64,000 bases of DNA, from positions 1,984,001-2,048,000 of the forward strand of contig NZ_CP059724.1 of assembly GCF_022369515.1 (NCBI RefSeq). Reading direction: 5' to 3'. The notes under the pieces are model-generated. The model did not search any database, was not told the origin of the DNA, and worked only from the letters and a program-made list of their open reading frames with translations. Below are positions 17,108-26,129 of the stretch, in pieces. The position numbers and the translations under genes are program-made. This stretch comes from Paenibacillus sp. 19GGS1-52. Its GTDB lineage: Bacteria > Bacillota > Bacilli > Paenibacillales > Paenibacillaceae. Numbering within the stretch: the first letter of the stretch is position 1; each line of letters begins with the position of its first letter.

Positions 17108-17452
17108 ATGCGGCAATTTAGGTTTGCAGCCGTGCTTCGGAAATATTCCGGGCCTTATTTTCTGGTTCGGGCGAAAGGCGGGCAACACGTTAAAGGAAAA
17201 TGGGTATCAGCGGAGCCAGAGCGTGTGCAGTTAAGCGGGAGCATCCAGCCCGTCAGTACTCGTCTACGGGCAGCAGAAGGCGGCAATTACACCGAGACTG
17301 ACCGTATGTTGTACACGACGGTCACGCATAGCACTAGTGAGTTGATCGAGTACAAGGGCTTGCAATATACGGTCAATGAGTCGCCGGATCGCGAGTATAG
17401 CGACGTTAATCAATACCTGCTGCGGAAGGTGGTCGCCAATGCTCCCGTTTGA
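17108..17452 (+). CDS. Head-tail joining protein, putative
   Basis: A 114-residue, probably beta-rich protein starting six bases after the preceding stop region, with GGGGGAGTAAGG as ribosome binding site. The C-terminal part (ELIEYKGLQYTVNESPDREYSDVNQYLLRK split across strands) resembles head-closure proteins. It was assigned by position and general pattern only. The next gene starts inside its 3' end. Confidence 0.5.
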   Translation: MRQFRFAAVLRKYSGPYFLVRAKGGQHVKGKWVSAEPERVQLSGSIQPVSTRLRAAEGGNYTETDRMLYTTVTHSTSELIEYKGLQYTVNESPDREYSDVNQYLLRKVVANAPV

Positions 17453-17936
17453 GGATATACGAGTTGCAATCGTTGAAGGGCTGGAGGTTGCAAGTGGCGG
17501 GCTGGTAATCGAAATGAACGGCGGCGGGGATATCCCTTCCGGAGATTTCATGACGTATAGTTTCGTCGGAGGTTTTGAGTCCACTGGCGGTCAGCCAATC
17601 ATTACACAGCAATCCGGGCAGCAGCATAGACGGGAGACGGTGACATTTACCGTCTCTTTTAATTGTTACGCGGATGATTCGGATGTGGCTATGGTTAATG
17701 CCATGCTTGCCCGTGATTGGTTTAAGGTGGCTGGCCGTGAGCTGCTGAAGGATACGCTGGAGGTGATTGTGATCGAGATTGGAGAGATCCAGAACCGAGA
17801 TATCAATATTGGCGAAGAATGGGAGCGCCGGCAAGGTTTTGACGTGGAGTTTAGGGCAACAGATCTTGTGATTACGGACCTGTCCGGATGGATAGAGACA
17901 GCACCAATACAAAGGAGTGATTATTTTGAGCATTAG
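17439..17936 (+). CDS. Neck terminator-like protein
   Basis: A 165-residue protein that fits the gp12-like neck-terminator family of contractile phages. The pattern is an N-terminal helix (PFEDIRVAIVEGL), a beta-rich middle, and a C-terminal RQGFDVEFRATDLV strand region. ATG at 17439 lies in the end of the preceding gene. It immediately precedes and overlaps the sheath gene, the expected place for a protein that closes the neck end of the tail. Confidence 0.6.
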   Translation: MLPFEDIRVAIVEGLEVASGGLVIEMNGGGDIPSGDFMTYSFVGGFESTGGQPIITQQSGQQHRRETVTFTVSFNCYADDSDVAMVNAMLARDWFKVAGRELLKDTLEVIVIEIGEIQNRDINIGEEWERRQGFDVEFRATDLVITDLSGWIETAPIQRSDYFEH

Positions 17937-18954
17937 TGATGTTACGGTTACGATAGCCGTACTCAAACCGACGCCGATCCTTGGTGGATTCGGTAAGCCA
18001 TTGATCTTAGGTTCAAGTGCTGCAGGTAAGGATTTTAAAAATTACTCGGATATTGCGGCGGTATTAGTAGATTATGCCACGACAACAGAGGAATATAAGG
18101 CAGCAGCTGCAACTTTCGCACAAAAGAATCCGCCGGCAGAAATTGCGATTGTTTCTAGAAGGACCGGAACAACTCCTGAGGCACTGGTAGATATCTTGCC
18201 AAAGCTGTTCCTAAAGGACTGGCATTTTCTCATTTCGACCAGCACACTTGTAACGGACATTACCACTATCGGTGATGCCATCGAAGCAGACAAGTCCCGG
18301 CAATATTTCTTCCGGACAAGCGTTCAGGCGGATCTTACCGCGATCTTAGTTAAGAAATACACACGGACGTATGGCTTTTACCATATCGCTGCAGAAGTGG
18401 CGAAGTATCCAGAGGCCGCATGGGTCGGTGCTGTTGGTAGCCTGCCCGTGGGGTCAGTGACGTGGAAGGGCTGGACGCTGGTCGGTATTGCTCCATTGGA
18501 CATTACAGCCACAGAGCTCGCAGCTATTCATGCTCTTGGTGCCAATACTTACGTCACTAAGTCCGGAACCGATGTCACCAGTGATGGCAAAGCGGTGAGC
18601 GGTGATTTTATTGACCTTATCCATTCACAAGATTTCGTAGTTTTTAGCGTACAGTATGCCGTTCAAGATCTATTTAACCAGGCACAGGCAGCTTTATCTA
18701 AGATACCTTATGATAACCGCGGAATTGCTCAAATTGAGAGCGCGGTGAGGACGGTCTTACAGCGGGCTTATCTTCAAGGGATGATTGCTGTCGATGAAGA
18801 TGGCGTGCCGTTGTTTAATACTACATTCCCACCGCGTAGCCAAATGGACGCTGCGCAGATTGCCGCCCGAAATTATCCGGATGGACAGTTTGATTTTGTC
18901 CCTGCTGGAGCAGTACACACCGCTGCCATTCGCGGCACGATTAAATTTGCATAA
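17926..18954 (+). CDS. Contractile tail sheath protein, DUF3383-like
   Basis: A 342-residue protein assigned as tail sheath (DUF3383-like). It is followed by a tube protein, two chaperone-like genes and the tape measure, the standard contractile-tail order. Visible features include an N-terminal ISDVTVTIAVLKPTP strand, an internal FFRTSVQADLTAILVKKYTRTYG region and the C-terminal VPAGAVHTAAIRGTIKFA. The start is TTG at 17926, eight bases after AAGGAG. Contractile rather than flexible tail architecture is supported by the gp25, gp47 and spike genes downstream. Confidence 0.8.
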   Translation: MSISDVTVTIAVLKPTPILGGFGKPLILGSSAAGKDFKNYSDIAAVLVDYATTTEEYKAAAATFAQKNPPAEIAIVSRRTGTTPEALVDILPKLFLKDWHFLISTSTLVTDITTIGDAIEADKSRQYFFRTSVQADLTAILVKKYTRTYGFYHIAAEVAKYPEAAWVGAVGSLPVGSVTWKGWTLVGIAPLDITATELAAIHALGANTYVTKSGTDVTSDGKAVSGDFIDLIHSQDFVVFSVQYAVQDLFNQAQAALSKIPYDNRGIAQIESAVRTVLQRAYLQGMIAVDEDGVPLFNTTFPPRSQMDAAQIAARNYPDGQFDFVPAGAVHTAAIRGTIKFA

Positions 18955-18970
18955 CTAAGGAGGGGTTAGA

Positions 18971-19369
18971 GTGTCAGAAGCAAAAACATATGATGCCATG
19001 GACGTCGCCGTAATTGTAGGCGGCGTATTTTTAACGGGCTTTGGCGAGGATTTAGTGACTGTGGCCAAGGATGAAGAAAACTTTTCGACGAAAGTAGGCG
19101 CTCAAGGTGATGTTGTCCGGACAAAGGTAAACAATCCTCTTGGGACCATCACCATTACGCTGCAGAGTACCAGCCCGCAAGTTCCTTACCTGGATGGATT
19201 GGCTAACAGCAGCAAGATTGTTCCGGTATCTGTTGTATACTCCGGCACGCCAAAGGAAACCAACACCGCGACGCAGGCATACCTCAAAAAGCCGTCTGAC
19301 CGGGAATATGGTGGCGAAGCAGGCGACCGGGAATATGAATTCCAATGTCTTGATTTAAGCATGAACTAG
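18971..19369 (+). CDS. Tail tube protein
   Basis: A 132-residue tail tube protein (DUF3277-like). It starts at GTG 18971 behind AAGGAGGGG. The sequence is beta-rich with the typical start (YDAMDVAVIVGGVFLTGFGED) and KVGAQGDVVRTKVNNPLGTIT, a pattern seen in tube proteins that stack inside the sheath. It lies between the sheath and the tail assembly chaperones, as expected. Confidence 0.8.
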   Translation: MSEAKTYDAMDVAVIVGGVFLTGFGEDLVTVAKDEENFSTKVGAQGDVVRTKVNNPLGTITITLQSTSPQVPYLDGLANSSKIVPVSVVYSGTPKETNTATQAYLKKPSDREYGGEAGDREYEFQCLDLSMN

Positions 19370-19399
19370 AAATCTAAAATTTGAGAGGGGTATACACCC

Positions 19400-19708
19400 A
19401 TGAGTAATATTGAATTTAAACAGAAAAACATTACGACAAAATCAGGCGGAAAATTCTTGCTTCAACATCCTGGTGTGCGTAATGTAACCAAGATTAATGA
19501 CCGTGTAAAGAATAAATTTGGAGTCAATTCCGAAGAAAAGATTTGTGATGAAATGTTCAAACACGTTGTTGTAGAACCTAAAATGACCATTGATGATTTT
19601 GAGAATTACAGTGAAATGGTAGAAGTGGCCAATAAAGCTTATTTCTTTGTAACGGGTACTCCTGATCCGGACGAATTGTCTAAGGAATCCGATAGTGACG
19701 ATCAATAA
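19400..19708 (+). CDS. Tail assembly chaperone, first protein
   Basis: A 102-residue small acidic protein between tube and tape-measure genes, the fixed place for tail assembly chaperones that coat the tape measure during assembly. ATG at 19400 follows GAGAGGGG. The sequence (NITTKSGGKFLLQHPGVRN at the start, then an acidic C-terminus) fits chaperone length. The next gene overlaps its end in the +1 frame; no clear slippery sequence was found, so two separate proteins are assumed. Confidence 0.7.
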   Translation: MSNIEFKQKNITTKSGGKFLLQHPGVRNVTKINDRVKNKFGVNSEEKICDEMFKHVVVEPKMTIDDFENYSEMVEVANKAYFFVTGTPDPDELSKESDSDDQ

Positions 19709-19886
19709 GGAAGAGGCCAGACGGCGAGCGCGAGAAAATTGGCAGTTATGGCGGCTGCTGCTCTCTGACATGGGAATTACCTATAGCGACTTGGACAATA
19801 TGGACCAAGATGACATTGCAGAGGCTAACGCTGCTTTAGATCTGCAAGAAGAGGCAACGAAAAAAGCGAATAAGAGCAAAAAATAG
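19695..19886 (+). CDS. Tail assembly chaperone, second protein
   Basis: A 63-residue helical charged protein with tryptophans (ENWQLWRLLLSDMG) that overlaps the preceding gene. GTG at 19695 has AAGGA eight bases upstream, so independent initiation is likely. Such short partners downstream of the first chaperone are normal in phages; in many they are made by frameshifting. The lysine-rich end is probably disordered. Confidence 0.6.
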   Translation: MTINKEEARRRARENWQLWRLLLSDMGITYSDLDNMDQDDIAEANAALDLQEEATKKANKSKK

Positions 19887-19914
19887 GAGGGTCCTTCGGG
19901 GTTCTCTTTTTTTT
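19887..19914 (+). terminator. UUCG-loop terminator inside the tail operon
   Basis: GAGGGTCC, tetraloop TTCG, GGGTTCTC and then eight Ts. This is a textbook intrinsic terminator, although it sits between the chaperone and tape-measure genes of one operon. Confidence 0.75.
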
Positions 19915-19934
19915 GTTGGAAAGGAGGGAGATCT

Positions 19935-22559
19935 ATGGCAGGTGGAATTATTGGCTCCCTGATGTACGCTGTTGGGTTTAAATTTAACAGCGGCGGCATC
20001 GATGAGGCAGACAGTAAGGTAAAGGCTCTGACCAAAGGCGTGATAGGTATGGGAGCCTTAGCAGGATCGGCAATGATTGGTATCGGTACTGCTGCCCTGA
20101 CTGCCGCCAGCAATTTTGAGAGTGCCATGTCGCATGTACAACTCACAACGGGACAGACAACTGCTCAAATGGAAGCCACCAAGGAAGTTGCCAAAAACCT
20201 ATATAACCAAAACTTTGGTGAGGATTGGGCAGACTTAGGCGGTTCTATCTCTGCAGTAGCAAAAGCAACGGGGCTTACGGGTAGTGCTCTGGAGAGTGCA
20301 TCACGGGAGGCGATGCTATACGCAAATGCCTTTGACGGTGACGTTACAGAGTCTATAGCCGGGGTATCTGTAGCCATGAACAACTTTGGTGTGACATCAA
20401 CGGAAGCCTTTAATCTGCTAACCCAAGGACAAAACAGAGGCTTAGATACTCAAGGTGACATGCTGGATAGCGTGAATGAGTATTCGCAGGCATTTGCATC
20501 CGTAGGCTTTACCATGGAAGACACATTTGGCTATTTAGATAACGGGATGAAGGCTGGAGCCAGGAGCACTGACTTACTCGGTGATGCTATGAATGAATTT
20601 TCCATTCAATCTATCGAAGCGGGTGGGACGGCGGTTCAATCCTTTCAGGCGCTTGGTTTGAACTCGGATAAGATGATGGCTACTTTTTCGAAGGGCGGTC
20701 CAGAAGCGAAGAAGGCATTTAGAGATATCGTGTCTATGATCACGGACGTTCAGGACCCTGTGCAGCAAAATACTATTGGGGTTGGACTGTTTGGGACGCA
20801 ATTTGAAGAGCTGGGCATAAAAGCCTTCAGTGCTTTGGATGATGTGAACACTGGCTTTGACCAAAGCAAGGATTCTGCAGCCAATCTATTTAACGGGTTT
20901 ACTAGCATAGGCGATTCTATTCAGTATTTCAAACGCCATGTTGAGACGGGGATATTAATTCCCATTGGTCAAAAGCTGCTACCATATCTAAGTATGTTTG
21001 GTTCATGGATTTCGAGTCACCAGTCACAGATTGCCGCCTTGGGCGCGGTCATTGGTAACGGGTTGGGTGCGGCTATAGAAAAGGTGAGCGGGTGGGTACA
21101 GGCAGCAGTGCCGTATCTGCAGGCTTTTGGGGATCGAGCGGGGAAAGTTTTCGGTGACTTGGTGACCAAAGGTAAAGAGTTATGGATCAGTTTGGAGCCG
21201 GTGGTTGTTTTGATCGGGCAGACTTTACTATCCGCAGCAACAAGTTTATGGCCAGTATTGCAAAATATTAGTTCAGCGCTGTCTACAGGAGCCAGCGAGA
21301 TTATTAAGTGGAGCGGGTTTGCACCGGTGCTTGCCGGAGCTGCTGCTGCTTTCGGTGCCTATAAGACTGTTGTGATGCTATCTACACTGAAGACTAAGGC
21401 ATTTACATTAGCGACAAAGATTCAAGCGGCTTGGACAGCCCGGGCAACACTTGCTACCCGAGCTATGAGCTTTGCAATGGCGATGAATCCAATCGGGCTT
21501 GTGGTCGCTGCATTAGTAGGGCTGGGCGTGGCACTTTTCATTGCCTACAAAAAATCCGATAAGTTTCGGGCTTTTGTGGACGGGATGTGGGCAGGTATCA
21601 AAAAGGCTACAATGGCCGCGCTGAATTTCTTCAAAATTACTATTCCTAAATATTTCATGATGGCGTTTAATGCAGTAACGTCCTTTTTGAAAAAGTGGGG
21701 AGTGACCATTCTTGCGGTTATAGGTGGACCGATTACATTAATCGCACTCTTAATCTATAAAAATTGGGATAAGATACAAGCCGTTACGGTTTCTGTGTTT
21801 ACGGCGATTTGGAACTGGATGAAATCAATCTGGAAAAGTATTGCGAGTACTGTTTCCGGGGCTGCTTTAGCGGTATGGGGAGCGGTTAGGGGAGCCTGGA
21901 ATAAAGTATTCTCGACGACGAATTCCCTCATGACTAAAGTATGGAATAAGATTACTGGGATATGGGGGCAAATCGTAGGGGGCATTAAGACAGCGGGAGT
22001 AAATGTCTGGGCGGCTGTCTCTGAGATGTGGGGTAAGGTAACGGGGTTTTTCACTGACATTAATTTGTTTGATGTTGGCGAAAGAATCATGCAAAGTCTT
22101 ATTGATGGAATCAGTTCCATGACTGATTCAATTACCAAAAAAGTTAAGGCTATCGGGGGAGGAATATCAGACGGCGTAAAGAGTGCCTTTGGAATCAAAG
22201 ATAGTCCTAGTTTCAAAATTGAATCAGGAATGGGAACTGGTAGGAAAAGTATTCTGGACGGAAGTAACGCCAAAGGTTTAGCATATGTTCCCTTTGATGG
22301 TTACATCAGTGAGCTGCACAAAGGCGAGCGCGTTCTAACTGCCAAAGAAAATGAAGATTACTCCCGATATACCCCTGAAACGGCTCCCGCCCGAACAACC
22401 AACAATACCAGCAAAGCAGATTTCAATCCGGTATTTAATATCACTGTACAAGGCAGCGCAGATAAACAGACTCTGGCAAATCTGCGAGAAACGATTCGCC
22501 GGGAAATGCAAGATGTCTTTGAATCTTATACGCGCAGTGCTGGATTGGATGGTGCGTAA
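19935..22559 (+). CDS. Tail tape measure protein
   Basis: An 874-residue tape measure protein that sets tail length. The N-terminus contains the TP901-type core (FESAMSHVQLTTGQTTAQ, residues about 60-80, and LTGSALESASREAMLYANAF). Hydrophobic segments lie around residues 460-480 and 510-540 (IGLVVAALVGLGVALFIAY), with another near 590-600. The C-terminal region carries repeated tryptophan-containing segments and IKDSPSFKIESGMG. ATG at 19935 follows AAGGAGGGAG. An upstream terminator suggests tight control of its level. Confidence 0.95.
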   Translation: MAGGIIGSLMYAVGFKFNSGGIDEADSKVKALTKGVIGMGALAGSAMIGIGTAALTAASNFESAMSHVQLTTGQTTAQMEATKEVAKNLYNQNFGEDWADLGGSISAVAKATGLTGSALESASREAMLYANAFDGDVTESIAGVSVAMNNFGVTSTEAFNLLTQGQNRGLDTQGDMLDSVNEYSQAFASVGFTMEDTFGYLDNGMKAGARSTDLLGDAMNEFSIQSIEAGGTAVQSFQALGLNSDKMMATFSKGGPEAKKAFRDIVSMITDVQDPVQQNTIGVGLFGTQFEELGIKAFSALDDVNTGFDQSKDSAANLFNGFTSIGDSIQYFKRHVETGILIPIGQKLLPYLSMFGSWISSHQSQIAALGAVIGNGLGAAIEKVSGWVQAAVPYLQAFGDRAGKVFGDLVTKGKELWISLEPVVVLIGQTLLSAATSLWPVLQNISSALSTGASEIIKWSGFAPVLAGAAAAFGAYKTVVMLSTLKTKAFTLATKIQAAWTARATLATRAMSFAMAMNPIGLVVAALVGLGVALFIAYKKSDKFRAFVDGMWAGIKKATMAALNFFKITIPKYFMMAFNAVTSFLKKWGVTILAVIGGPITLIALLIYKNWDKIQAVTVSVFTAIWNWMKSIWKSIASTVSGAALAVWGAVRGAWNKVFSTTNSLMTKVWNKITGIWGQIVGGIKTAGVNVWAAVSEMWGKVTGFFTDINLFDVGERIMQSLIDGISSMTDSITKKVKAIGGGISDGVKSAFGIKDSPSFKIESGMGTGRKSILDGSNAKGLAYVPFDGYISELHKGERVLTAKENEDYSRYTPETAPARTTNNTSKADFNPVFNITVQGSADKQTLANLRETIRREMQDVFESYTRSAGLDGA

Positions 22560-23092
22560 TGGCCCTGATAGATGGTAAATACATTACAGTCGAAAATGAG
22601 TCTCCGGACTTTCCTATCACTGTTACGGAGCAGCCGGTCGAAAAGGGAATCAATCTGATTGACCATGTCCAAGTACAAGCTCGGGTCCTGCCACTCACCG
22701 GTGTTATTGTTGGACCCGATGCGGCAAAAACACGGGCCTATCTAAATGCTGCTAAAGATGCGGGACAAATTGTAAGCTATATCGGTCGTAATGCATTTAA
22801 GGGTCTGATCACCGCTTTCTCTACCGGACATGATTACACCATGGCGGACGGTTTCACATTTTCAATGGATATCCGCGAGATTCGCACGGCAACATCATCA
22901 TATGTGGATACGTTACCTCCGCCAATTAAGGCGCAGGTTGCACCGATTGTTAATAGTGGCACTAAGCAGACCCAAGATAAAAATACCAGCGCCAACAAGA
23001 AAAAATCTACCAAAACTACAACCACAACTGCAAAAGGAAAGGACAAGGTTGAAAAGGTGAAATTCAAGTCCGGCAGCAAGTGGGAGGACTGA
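22559..23092 (+). CDS. Dit-like baseplate protein
   Basis: A 177-residue baseplate protein. The N-terminal 125 residues fit the Dit-like tail domain (DFPITVTEQPVEKG, DHVQVQARVLPLTG, AGQIVSYIGRNAFKGL). The last 55 residues are a lysine and threonine-rich tail that is probably disordered. The ATG overlaps the tape measure stop codon. Dit-like proteins connect the tail tube to the baseplate hub. Confidence 0.75.
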   Translation: MALIDGKYITVENESPDFPITVTEQPVEKGINLIDHVQVQARVLPLTGVIVGPDAAKTRAYLNAAKDAGQIVSYIGRNAFKGLITAFSTGHDYTMADGFTFSMDIREIRTATSSYVDTLPPPIKAQVAPIVNSGTKQTQDKNTSANKKKSTKTTTTTAKGKDKVEKVKFKSGSKWED

Positions 23093-23093
23093 T

Positions 23094-23414
23094 ATGAAAT
23101 TTATTGCGATTGAGAGGGAACTGATTCCTTACCGTTTTGACATTTCCATTGCCGACGAAATGTTTACCTTCGAGATTCATTACAATCCGGATTACGATTT
23201 TTTCACGGTGGACTTAGAACGTGATGGGGAAACCTTGGTGTATGGAGAAAAGCTAGTTTACGGGCAGACGCTCTTTTATGACATCCAGGATAACCGGTAC
23301 CCGAAACTGCCTATCGTCCCGTATGACCAGTCTGAAAAAAGCATAGAGGTAACCTGGGAGGCGCTCGGAGTGAGCGTCTTTCTTTATGTGTGGGAGGATG
23401 AAAACGATGGCTAA
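23094..23414 (+). CDS. Baseplate plug protein
   Basis: A 106-residue beta-rich protein matching the small baseplate plug type (as in cyanophage Pam3 gp18). It begins with PYRFDISIADEMFTFEIHYN and has repeated FxxDLER/LVYGEKLVYGQ strands. It starts immediately after the Dit-like gene. The plug closes the tube end near the hub. The next gene starts inside its 3' end. Confidence 0.7.
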   Translation: MKFIAIERELIPYRFDISIADEMFTFEIHYNPDYDFFTVDLERDGETLVYGEKLVYGQTLFYDIQDNRYPKLPIVPYDQSEKSIEVTWEALGVSVFLYVWEDENDG

Positions 23415-24201
23415 GGCAAACTTTGGCCGTGTCGCGGAGATCATGACTGGTAATATGTCGTTTGCTCTGGAGAAATACACGATGGAAGGCAGCGTACCCT
23501 TTGATAACGACGCGCTACCGAATGAGTCGGAGCTGCGAATATGGAATCTTGCACAGACCACAATCAATGATATTAAACGTAATGGGGTACTTATGGTTAA
23601 TGCAGGCTATACCGGAGATGTGGGATTAATCCTTCATGGTCGCATTTCAGCTGTCCGCACAAAGTGGGAGGGCGTGGACAAGGTCACCACGATCAACGTT
23701 CTGGACAGCGAGGACTTGAACAAACGCGAGGTCACAGAGATTGCTTTTGCCAAAGGCACGCTTGCCAGTGCGATCATTAAACAGATGGCTGGATACATTG
23801 GCCTGCCAATAGCACAGATGACACTTAACCATGATTACCGATATCAAGACGGTTACACAGCAAAAGGTAAGGTTACAGATGTCATTACGGAGGTCTGCAA
23901 GGACTGCGGTACATCCGTATATATCAATCAAAGCAAATTATATGTTCGCAATCTCCGTAGCGGTGCTGACGGGGTATTTGATCTATCACCGGATACTGGA
24001 TTGATTGGCAGTCCGGAATATTTTGAGGATAACGGCATTCAGGGTTATAAAATACAGGCGCAGTTGCAACGGCGAATTACCACTGCGGCGGTTATTAATC
24101 TGACATGCCGGGAGTTTAGCGGCAAGCTGCATGTGCGCGGAGGCAGTCATAAATTTTCAAACACCGGTGATTTTGTAACCGAAGTGGAGGCGATCATGTG
24201 A
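23407..24201 (+). CDS. Baseplate hub protein, gpD/gp27-like
   Basis: A 264-residue protein assigned as the baseplate hub of the late control D/gp27 type. The order of beta-rich domains, the LILHGRISAVRTKW strand pair and the AKGKVTDVITEVCKDCGTSVYI segment are consistent with this. ATG at 23407 is nine bases after GGGAGG; an ATG at 23398 abuts the site and is less likely. It overlaps the plug gene by eight bases and the spike gene by four, showing close coupling. Confidence 0.75.
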   Translation: MAKANFGRVAEIMTGNMSFALEKYTMEGSVPFDNDALPNESELRIWNLAQTTINDIKRNGVLMVNAGYTGDVGLILHGRISAVRTKWEGVDKVTTINVLDSEDLNKREVTEIAFAKGTLASAIIKQMAGYIGLPIAQMTLNHDYRYQDGYTAKGKVTDVITEVCKDCGTSVYINQSKLYVRNLRSGADGVFDLSPDTGLIGSPEYFEDNGIQGYKIQAQLQRRITTAAVINLTCREFSGKLHVRGGSHKFSNTGDFVTEVEAIM

Positions 24202-24611
24202 CCAAAACAAACCCAGCCGGAGCACTGGCCCAGATATTGGGCGGACACGGAGCACGGCAAGCAGATAATACCAGCGTGGCCTTGCCGTGCAAAGTGATTA
24301 CCTTTGACCCAGCGTCCCTGATGGCCGATGTGCAGCCACTCCTTAAGCTGTCCAGCGGGCAGCCTGCACAAATCATGTCCGTGCCGGTCACCGGACAAAA
24401 ATTTAAATTTAAATTGGATATCGGTAACGGCCTGCAGGAGTTCGAAACGATCATGCGCCCAGCACTGGAGCGCGGTGACACCGTATATGTAGTCTGTGCG
24501 GATGCCGAGATTAAAAATACATTGGCCGGTCAAGTGTCTGCGCCGGATACCAGCAGGAGACACAGCCGGAATGACGCTGTAATTGTGGGGGTGATGCCAT
24601 GCAGTCTTTGA
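24198..24611 (+). CDS. Membrane-puncturing spike, Gp138-like
   Basis: A 137-residue spike protein. The OB-fold-like N-terminal domain of the Gp138 family is visible (VALPCKVITFDPASLMADVQP and ALERGDTVYVVCADAEIKNTL), ending with RRHSRNDAVIVGVM. The protein lacks a long needle region, so it forms only the base of the spike. GTG start overlaps the hub stop (GTGA). It should sit at the tail tip and pierce the cell envelope. Confidence 0.8.
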   Translation: MTKTNPAGALAQILGGHGARQADNTSVALPCKVITFDPASLMADVQPLLKLSSGQPAQIMSVPVTGQKFKFKLDIGNGLQEFETIMRPALERGDTVYVVCADAEIKNTLAGQVSAPDTSRRHSRNDAVIVGVMPCSL

Positions 24612-24964
24612 AGCTGGACGCATCTGGCGATCTGATATTTTTGAGCGGTGAGTTGCAGCTTGTCAGCGGACCGGAAGAGATTGCCCAATGTTGTGCACTG
24701 GCCGTCGGTACCAATAAGGGCGAATGGATACTTGACCCGGACATGGGCATTGATTTTTCCCGGATCACCGGCAAGGGAGTGACCGAAGAAGAGATCCGCG
24801 ATGAGCTGACAGGTGGCGTGCTGCAGGAACCGCGCATTCAGACCGTGGACACTGTGACCGTAACTTTTGACCGGGTAAAGCGGACAGCAACCGCCAATTT
24901 TACGGCCACGGCTGTTAACGGTGACATAATCACAATTGAGGGGGTGGAAACCGTTGTTGGATAG
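24599..24964 (+). CDS. Baseplate wedge protein, gp25/DUF2634-like
   Basis: A 121-residue gp25-like baseplate protein, a core component of all contractile tails. The signature region is EIAQCCALAVGTNKGEWILDPDMGIDF (seen in two parts, residues about 28-54). The ATG overlaps the end of the spike gene. It precedes the gp47/J gene as usual. The name lysozyme-like for this family does not imply enzymatic activity. Confidence 0.85.
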   Translation: MQSLKLDASGDLIFLSGELQLVSGPEEIAQCCALAVGTNKGEWILDPDMGIDFSRITGKGVTEEEIRDELTGGVLQEPRIQTVDTVTVTFDRVKRTATANFTATAVNGDIITIEGVETVVG

Positions 24965-26129
24965 CACAGGGTTTAAGCGGCTACGCTTTGATGATTTATT
25001 TGCTCAAATGGAGGACAAAGCCAAAGAGACATTTGGAGATACCATAAACACTTCCATCCGGTCGCCCATGGGCATTATCCTACGTATCTTTGCCTGGTTC
25101 TTGGCAATTATCTGGAGTACTGCCGAGGACGTATACAATAGCGGTTATATCCCGACAGCCACGGGTAACAATCTGGACAGGTTGGGGCCGCAGGTAGGCA
25201 TTACCCGCACGCTGGCACAGTGGGCATCCGGACAGATTACCATTACAGGGATACCTGGCTATGTCGTTCCTGCCGGATTTCGGGCTTCCACAGCTTCCGG
25301 TGTTGTCTTTGAGACACTAGAGGCTGTAACTCTCACGGCTGGAACTGGTACGGTAGCTATTGAGGCGTTAGAGGCTGGAGCGGGCGGGAATTGGGGTACT
25401 GGCATGATCACAGTAGTTGTTAATCCCGTGCCGGATATTATCAATGTGATCAATGCAGCGCCGATTACCGGAGGCCGCGAGAAAGAGACAGATGCTGAGT
25501 TTCGCAACCGCTTTGACCAATCGGTTGCCGGTGGTGGAGCAGCATCGGTTGATGCTTTGCGCGGCGGTCTACTGCGACTGCCAACGGTGCGGGCGGCTGC
25601 GGTGATTGAGAATACAACCATGACGACGGACAGTGTTGGACGGCCAGCCAAGTCATTTCAGTCTTATGTGCTTGGGGGAGACGAGCAGGAGATTGCGGAT
25701 ACGATCTTTGCAACAAAGAGCGGAGGTATTGAGTCATACGGAGCGATCAGTGTCCAGGTGGAGGACTTGGGCGGTCAGCCTCATACAGTCAAGTTTTCCC
25801 GAGCTGCTGAGGTTGCTATAAAAGTATCCGTCACGGTCACCAAAAATGATCAGTATCCGGCGGATGGAGACGAGCAAGTGCGCAGTGCTATTATCCGGTA
25901 TATTGGCGGCACCGACGCGGTAGGATCTTATTACAACGGATTGAGCATGGGCGGGTCTGTCGTGTATACACGCCTAATTAGTGCCGTTTACAGCGTAGAG
26001 GGCGTAGAGGATGTAGCTTTGACGGTAGGTAAGGTAACCGGCAGCTTAGGCAGCAGCAATGTTGTTACTCAAGCATACGAAGTGGCGCAGACCACGGCGG
26101 CGCAGACCACGGTGAGCAGTCATGTTTAG
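24954..26129 (+). CDS. Baseplate J/gp47-like protein
   Basis: A 391-residue baseplate wedge protein of the Mu gp47/P2 J type. Motifs include the N-terminal NTSIRSPMGIILRIFAWFLA, NNLDRLGPQVGITR, and EKETDAEFRNRF in the middle. The start is TTG at 24954 (or 24957), six to eight bases after GAGGGGGTGG and within the preceding gene. The C-terminal part is rich in TTAAQTT repeats. It joins gp25 and tail protein I to make the wedge. Confidence 0.9.
   Translation: MLDSTGFKRLRFDDLFAQMEDKAKETFGDTINTSIRSPMGIILRIFAWFLAIIWSTAEDVYNSGYIPTATGNNLDRLGPQVGITRTLAQWASGQITITGIPGYVVPAGFRASTASGVVFETLEAVTLTAGTGTVAIEALEAGAGGNWGTGMITVVVNPVPDIINVINAAPITGGREKETDAEFRNRFDQSVAGGGAASVDALRGGLLRLPTVRAAAVIENTTMTTDSVGRPAKSFQSYVLGGDEQEIADTIFATKSGGIESYGAISVQVEDLGGQPHTVKFSRAAEVAIKVSVTVTKNDQYPADGDEQVRSAIIRYIGGTDAVGSYYNGLSMGGSVVYTRLISAVYSVEGVEDVALTVGKVTGSLGSSNVVTQAYEVAQTTAAQTTVSSHV

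Noticed and set aside
17406..17966. 186-codon reverse frame over the neck protein gene
   Set aside because: Antisense shadow of the forward neck and sheath genes, which have ribosome binding sites and expected order.
19400..19886. Programmed frameshift between the two tail chaperone genes
   Set aside because: The frames are in +1 relation and no clear slippery sequence was found; the second gene has its own GTG and AAGGA site, so separate initiation is simpler.
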